This document shows, piece after piece, positions 59,973 through 64,000 of a stretch of 64,000 bases of DNA. Every line of letters starts with the position of its first letter. The stretch's first letter is position 1. The position numbers and the translations under genes are program-made. The notes beneath the pieces were generated by a model, which saw only the letters and a program-made list of their open reading frames with translations, searched no databases and was not told the DNA's origin. Source of the stretch: JAHEZL01 sp046074525 (GTDB lineage Bacteria > Bacteroidota > Bacteroidia > Flavobacteriales_C > GCA-002722245); assembly GCA_046074525.1 (NCBI GenBank), contig JBJTOK010000052.1, forward strand, positions 46,865-110,864. Reading direction: 5' to 3'.

Positions 59973-61292
59973 ATGAAAAAGAAAAAATTACGCACATTAA
60001 TGTTTGGTTGGGAATTCCCACCTCAAATTTCCGGGGGCCTGGGTACCGCCTGTTACGGATTAGTTAGCGGACTGATTCAGCACGATGTGGATGTGCTTTT
60101 TGTTGTGCCGAAGTTGTACGGACAAGAAGACAAAGATAAGTTCCGCTTTGTGGACGCTAATCAGGTTACTGTTAATTTTGACCATCCTGAATTCAATGAG
60201 AGTCTGAAAAAAATCTCCTATCTCGAAATCAATTCCCGCATTGTCCCATACATTTCTCCAGAAGAATTTGCTACTGCACAGGAAAGCACATTTTCTGACG
60301 TAAAGGTCAACAATGAAGCAAAAACCGTTCAATACAGCTTTACCGGAAAATATGGTAAAGATTTGATAAAGGAGGTGCAACAATATGCTATGGTGGCGAT
60401 GCAGATTGCTCGCGACAACGATTTTGATATTATCCATGCGCACGACTGGCTTACTTATCAAGCAGGTATTGTAGCTAAGGAAATTAGTGGTAAACCTCTT
60501 GTTGTGCATGTTCATGCAACGGAATTCGACCGGTCGGGGGAGCATGTGAATCAGGATGTTTACAACATTGAACGCGCAGGTTTTCACGCTGCCGATACCA
60601 TCATCGCAGTAAGTCGGTTGACACGTCGAATTTTGATCGATCGCTATGATGTCCCTCCGCAAAAAGTAGTGGTGGTGCACAATGCTGTGATTCCGCGATC
60701 CAAGGTGATCTACAAAAAAGAGAATTTGCTGGATAAGCAAATTGTGACTTTCCTCGGAAGAATTACCTTCCAGAAGGGTCCGGATTACTTTGTTGAAGCT
60801 GCCCGTAAGGTGCTTGATGAGATGCCGGAGGTTCATTTTGTGATGGCCGGTCATGGAGATATGTATATCAAACTGGTGGAAAGAGTGGCTGAACTCCGCA
60901 TGAGTTCCCGCTTTCATTTCACAGGCTTTCTCAATTCAGCAGAAACAGATAAGATGTACGGCATGACCAATGTTTATGTAATGCCATCAGTCTCCGAGCC
61001 TTTCGGTATTACTCCTCTGGAGGCGATGCGTTCCGGTGTTCCGGTAATCATCTCCAACCAGTCGGGAGTTGCTGAAGTTCTCAAGTACGTAATTAAGGTA
61101 GATTTCTGGGATACCACTGTTCTGGCCGATTCCATCTGTGGTTTGCTTAAGTACCCAAAAATTTCCAAAACCCTCGCGGAAGAAGGATATAAGGAGGTAG
61201 ATGGACTAAAGTGGGAATATGCTGCATTGCGCGTTAAAGAAACTTATCAGGATACATTAAAGCAGCTCAACCTGCATTTCGATCATAAATAG
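59973..61292 (+). CDS. GT4/GT5-like glycosyltransferase, probably alpha-glucan synthesis
   Basis: The 439-residue GT-B enzyme begins TLMFGWEFPPQISGGLGTAC, the starch/glycogen-synthase-like acceptor-side motif with GGLG. The linker region has HAHDWLTYQAGIVA and VHATEFDRSG. The C-terminal donor domain has VTFLGRITFQKGPDYFVEAA and EPFGITPLEAMRSGVPVI, whose first and last Glu (E-x7-E) bind the donor. It differs from classical GlgA in length and in the donor domain, resembling GT4 enzymes that use ADP- or GDP-sugars. Position between debranching and GH57 genes suggests alpha-glucan chain extension. Confidence 0.88.
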   Translation: MKKKKLRTLMFGWEFPPQISGGLGTACYGLVSGLIQHDVDVLFVVPKLYGQEDKDKFRFVDANQVTVNFDHPEFNESLKKISYLEINSRIVPYISPEEFATAQESTFSDVKVNNEAKTVQYSFTGKYGKDLIKEVQQYAMVAMQIARDNDFDIIHAHDWLTYQAGIVAKEISGKPLVVHVHATEFDRSGEHVNQDVYNIERAGFHAADTIIAVSRLTRRILIDRYDVPPQKVVVVHNAVIPRSKVIYKKENLLDKQIVTFLGRITFQKGPDYFVEAARKVLDEMPEVHFVMAGHGDMYIKLVERVAELRMSSRFHFTGFLNSAETDKMYGMTNVYVMPSVSEPFGITPLEAMRSGVPVIISNQSGVAEVLKYVIKVDFWDTTVLADSICGLLKYPKISKTLAEEGYKEVDGLKWEYAALRVKETYQDTLKQLNLHFDHK

Positions 61293-61304
61293 ACAATTAT
61301 ATAC

Positions 61305-62810
61305 ATGAAGAAGATTTGTTTTTACTTCCAGGTTCACCAGCCCATGCGATTGAAATCGTATCGTTTTTTCGACATCAGTAAGGATCATGATTACTTTGAT
61401 GAGGAAGCCAACAGGGGTATTATGCGCAAAGTCGCCGACAAGTGCTATCTGCCTATGAACCAGTTACTACTGGATTTAATTCATGAATTTAAAGGCGAGT
61501 TCAAGGTGAGCTTCTCTATTTCGGGTACGGCTCTGGACCAATTCGAAATGTACGCCCAGGATGTTTTGGATAGCTTTAAAAGGCTTGCTGATACTGGTTG
61601 TGTGGAGTTTTTAGCTGAAACATATGCACACTCGTTGTCGGCACTCAAAAGTGAGGAAGAGTTCAAAAATCAGGTGAGCCGTCAGGCAAAAAAAATTGAG
61701 AAACTATTCGGTCAAAAACCGAAAGTGTTTAGAAATACAGAGTTGATTTACTCCAACCACATCGGTTGGATGGTAAACCAGATGGGTTACAAAACCATGA
61801 TTACCGAAGGTGCTGACAAGGTTTTGGGCTGGCAATCGCCAAACTATCTTTATAGGAACAAGCATGTTCCTGATTTGAAATTACTCCTGAAAAACTATAA
61901 GCTGAGCGATGATATAGCTTTCCGCTTTTCCCAGTCTTCATGGGATGCATGGCCGCTAACGGCGGATAAATATGTGAATTGGTTGAATTCCATTTCGTGG
62001 ACTGAAGAAATCGTGAATCTCTTTATGGACTATGAAACTTTTGGTGAACACCAATGGAAAGAAACAGGGATTTTCGATTTCATGTACCATCTGCCGCGTT
62101 TGGTTCTATCGCGTTCGGAATTCAAATTCTGTACGCCTTCTGAAGCTGCAGAACAACTGGAGGTAAGAGGAGAGCTGAGCATTGATCACCCGATTTCATG
62201 GGCTGATTTGGAAAGGGATTTATCGGCATGGCTCGGTAATCACATTCAGGATGATGCTTTCGATAGTTTGTACCGCCTCGAAGAAAAGGTGAAGCTGATT
62301 GACGATCCTGCTATCAAAAGGGATTGGCTCTACCTGCAAACCAGTGATCATTTTTACTACATGTGTACCAAGTTCTTCTCCGATGGAGACGTGCATAAAT
62401 ACTTCAATCACTATAACACACCTTACGAAGCTTTCATCAATTATATGAATGTGCTCACCGACTTTGAAGAAAGGGTGAACAAGCATTATGATGCGCTGGA
62501 TAAATCAAAGGTTAAAAGTTTGAAGGCAGAAGCTCTGAGAGAGAAGGCTGCTCCAGTGAAGAAAGAAGCTGCTAAAGTTGCACCTAAGAAGGTTGCAGTA
62601 AAAGCTAAACCAGTAGTGAAAGCAAAGCCATCACCGAAAAAAGCTGCGCCTGCTGCTAAGACCAAACCTGCTAAAAAGGCGAAGCCTGCAGTGAAGGCAA
62701 AAGCGAAAGTTGTTGCCAAGCCAAAAGCAAAAACTGTGTCGAAAGCTAAACCAAAAACAAAAGTTGCTGTAAAAGCGAAAGGAAAGGCAGTAGCCAAGAA
62801 AAAGAAATAA
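61305..62810 (+). CDS. GH57-family alpha-glucan enzyme with Lys/Ala-rich tail
   Basis: The 501-residue protein has residues ~1-400 of GH57: CFYFQVHQPMRL at the N-terminus, FLAETYAHSLSAL, the nucleophile block FRNTELIYSNHIGWMVNQMG (Glu in NTEL), and FMDYETFGEHQWKETGIFDF holding the probable acid/base Asp. GH57 includes amylases, 4-alpha-glucanotransferases and branching enzymes; which one this is remains open. The last ~85 residues are a low-complexity tail of Lys, Ala, Pro and Val (KKAAPAAK, AKPKAKT, KKKK), like histone H1 tails, which is not part of the GH57 fold. There is no signal peptide, so it is cytoplasmic. Confidence 0.88.
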   Translation: MKKICFYFQVHQPMRLKSYRFFDISKDHDYFDEEANRGIMRKVADKCYLPMNQLLLDLIHEFKGEFKVSFSISGTALDQFEMYAQDVLDSFKRLADTGCVEFLAETYAHSLSALKSEEEFKNQVSRQAKKIEKLFGQKPKVFRNTELIYSNHIGWMVNQMGYKTMITEGADKVLGWQSPNYLYRNKHVPDLKLLLKNYKLSDDIAFRFSQSSWDAWPLTADKYVNWLNSISWTEEIVNLFMDYETFGEHQWKETGIFDFMYHLPRLVLSRSEFKFCTPSEAAEQLEVRGELSIDHPISWADLERDLSAWLGNHIQDDAFDSLYRLEEKVKLIDDPAIKRDWLYLQTSDHFYYMCTKFFSDGDVHKYFNHYNTPYEAFINYMNVLTDFEERVNKHYDALDKSKVKSLKAEALREKAAPVKKEAAKVAPKKVAVKAKPVVKAKPSPKKAAPAAKTKPAKKAKPAVKAKAKVVAKPKAKTVSKAKPKTKVAVKAKGKAVAKKKK

Positions 62811-62832
62811 GAACAACTTTTATAGAACTGAG

Positions 62833-63846
62833 ATGAAGATTATAATTCCAATGGCGGGTATGGGAAAGCGCATGCGTCCGCATACCCTCACAACTCCAAA
62901 ACCTTTGATTCCTGTAGCAGGAAAGCCGATGGTGCAGCGCATCGCTGAGGACCTCGCTAAAATGAGTCCCGAAAAAATCACCGAGATTGCTTTCATCGTC
63001 GGTCACTTTGGTGAAGTTGCTGAGCAAGGTTTATTGGCTGTGGCTAAAAAGCTGGGTGCTGTTGGGAAAATCTATTATCAGGAAGAAGCTCATGGTATTG
63101 CCCACGCTTTGCTGTGTGCAAAAGAATCCCTGAGTGAGAAACTCCTGATCGTTTTTGCAGATACGCTATTCATTCCCGATACCAGTCTTAAAATAGATAC
63201 TTCCCGTGATGGCATCATCTGGGTGCAGAAGGTGGAAGATCCTCGTCAGTTTGGTGTGGTGAAACTAAATGAGGACGGGTACATCACCGACTTTGTTGAG
63301 AAGTCGACAAGTTTTGTTTCTGACTTGGCTATCATTGGTATTTACTACTTTAAAGATGGTGCTTTCCTTAGGGATGAAATGCAATATCTTATTGATAACA
63401 ACATTCGTGAGAAAGGGGAGTTCCAGCTGACCACCGCTCTCGAAAACATGAAGAAAAAGGGCGCAAAGTTGTATACTTCGCGCGTTGCGGAATGGCTCGA
63501 CTGTGGTAACAAAGATGCTACCGTAGCAACCAATAAGCGAATTCTTGAAATGTATTATAACGATGGTTCTGCCAGCAATCCTGGCGTTCAACTGGTAAAC
63601 TCAAAAATCGTTCAGCCTTGCTTTGTGGGAGAAAATGTGAAAATTGTTAACTCTACTGTGGGACCATACGCTTCTATTGGCGACAATACTGTGATTGAAG
63701 ATTCTATTGTGGTGAATACTATTGTGCAGTCAAATTCTTTGCTGAAGCAGGCGACGATCTCCAATTCAATGCTCGGAAATAATGTGGAATTCTCTGGCAG
63801 CACTCATGGTGCGAGTTTAGGAGATTTCAGCGTTGTGAAGATATAA
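62833..63846 (+). CDS. NDP-sugar pyrophosphorylase (glucose-1-phosphate nucleotidyltransferase type)
   Basis: The 337-residue nucleotidyltransferase begins IIPMAGMGKRMRPHTLTTPK, the GXGXRM...PK signature (here GMGKRMRP) with the catalytic Arg and the Lys of KPLIPVAGKP. EEAHGIAHALLCAK and the metal Asp in LIVFADTLF follow. The C-terminal ~90 residues are a left-handed beta-helix of hexapeptide repeats (VGENVKIVNSTVGPYASIGDNTVIEDSIV). It should make the activated sugar (ADP-, UDP- or dTDP-glucose) used by the glycosyltransferase upstream; base specificity is not readable. It follows the GH57 gene by 22 bases and ends the operon. Confidence 0.9.
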   Translation: MKIIIPMAGMGKRMRPHTLTTPKPLIPVAGKPMVQRIAEDLAKMSPEKITEIAFIVGHFGEVAEQGLLAVAKKLGAVGKIYYQEEAHGIAHALLCAKESLSEKLLIVFADTLFIPDTSLKIDTSRDGIIWVQKVEDPRQFGVVKLNEDGYITDFVEKSTSFVSDLAIIGIYYFKDGAFLRDEMQYLIDNNIREKGEFQLTTALENMKKKGAKLYTSRVAEWLDCGNKDATVATNKRILEMYYNDGSASNPGVQLVNSKIVQPCFVGENVKIVNSTVGPYASIGDNTVIEDSIVVNTIVQSNSLLKQATISNSMLGNNVEFSGSTHGASLGDFSVVKI

Positions 63847-64000
63847 TTGAAAAGAATACAAGATCCTGAAACAAGTTCATTGTTGTCCGGGGAAAATTTG
63901 TCATGTTTTAAAATCAATGGACAAAGTGAAGTGATTGCAAGATTGTGTTGAGTATTTGGGTAATAAATCGGGATTATTAAGAAATACAAAGAGGTCGATG
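63847..64000. other. Right-edge intergenic sequence
   Basis: No gene, terminator or repeat is recognised in these 154 bases. Confidence 0.4.

Noticed and set aside
60060..60917. 285-codon - strand open frame inside the glycosyltransferase gene
   Set aside because: The protein is rich in His and Ile in a way typical of antisense translation, and the + strand frame carries the GT motifs throughout.
1..64000. CRISPR arrays, rRNA or tRNA genes, plasmid or phage origin
   Set aside because: No regularly spaced direct repeats, no recognisable rRNA segment or tRNA cloverleaf, and no phage structural or replication genes were seen on reading both strands.

Overview
The window comes from a Bacteroidota (Bacteroidetes) chromosome. 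The evidence is a set of secreted proteins ending in type IX secretion (T9SS) sorting domains, including three gliding-motility-type (type B) C-termini, a PorP/SprF-like outer-membrane protein beside one of them, and promoters of the phylum's TTTG-N19/20-TAnnTTTG kind. The order cannot be decided from this sequence. I saw no rRNA or tRNA gene and no CRISPR array.

Region 1 (1-17,500) is one nitrate-assimilation island on the + strand. It begins inside an assimilatory nitrate reductase fused to its FAD/BFD-type electron-input module, followed by a rubredoxin-tailed partner. A tightly overlapping molybdenum-cofactor operon follows (moaA-moeA-moaD-moaE-moaCB-mobA). Then come an FNR-like regulator, a small outer-membrane protein on the other strand, a porin, an NrtA-NrtB-NrtC-type ABC importer, a second FNR-like regulator, a chlorite dismutase and a NarK-type MFS transporter. 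The two regulators are near-copies and keep the four cysteines that hold the oxygen-sensing cluster in FNR. An intrinsic terminator lies inside the transporter operon, directly after the binding-protein gene.

Region 2 (17,500-30,000) is a secreted-protein neighbourhood. It has two large intact T9SS proteins (a 1341-aa beta-helix/Ig type B protein and a 976-aa GH26-like type A protein), two smaller exported proteins, and a decaying 3-kb relative carrying two nonsense codons and a 959-bp IS5-type insertion. The two intact large genes share a 39-bp promoter/operator element. Two long hairpin repeats lie here.

Region 3 (30,000-40,180, - strand) is the most unusual part: nine overlapping or abutting genes, nearly all lipid-type enzymes. 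In order of transcription they encode a desaturase, an HMG-CoA reductase fused to an APH-type kinase domain, a CDP-archaeol-synthase-like protein, a rifampin-phosphotransferase-like dikinase, a UbiA-like membrane protein, a methyltransferase, a PlsC-type acyltransferase, a second desaturase and a PAQR/hemolysin-III protein. I read it as a pathway that makes, phosphorylates and CDP-activates an isoprenoid or mixed isoprenoid/acyl lipid. I know of no described system with this composition.

Region 4 (40,200-57,500) is mostly ordinary chromosome: a methyltransferase, an N-acetylglucosamine-kinase-like ATPase, a C-terminal processing protease, a conserved hypothetical protein, MeaB GTPase, HU and Fmt. 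It is followed by a T9SS adhesin/assembly block (two type B proteins, PorP/SprF, and an OmpA-like protein with an extra C-terminal domain). Two relics of lost T9SS proteins lie in the intergenic gaps.

Region 5 (57,800-63,850) is an alpha-glucan operon: a 61-aa DUF2934-like protein, glycogen debranching enzyme, GT4/GT5-like glycosyltransferase, a GH57 enzyme with a histone-H1-like Lys/Ala tail, and an NDP-sugar pyrophosphorylase.
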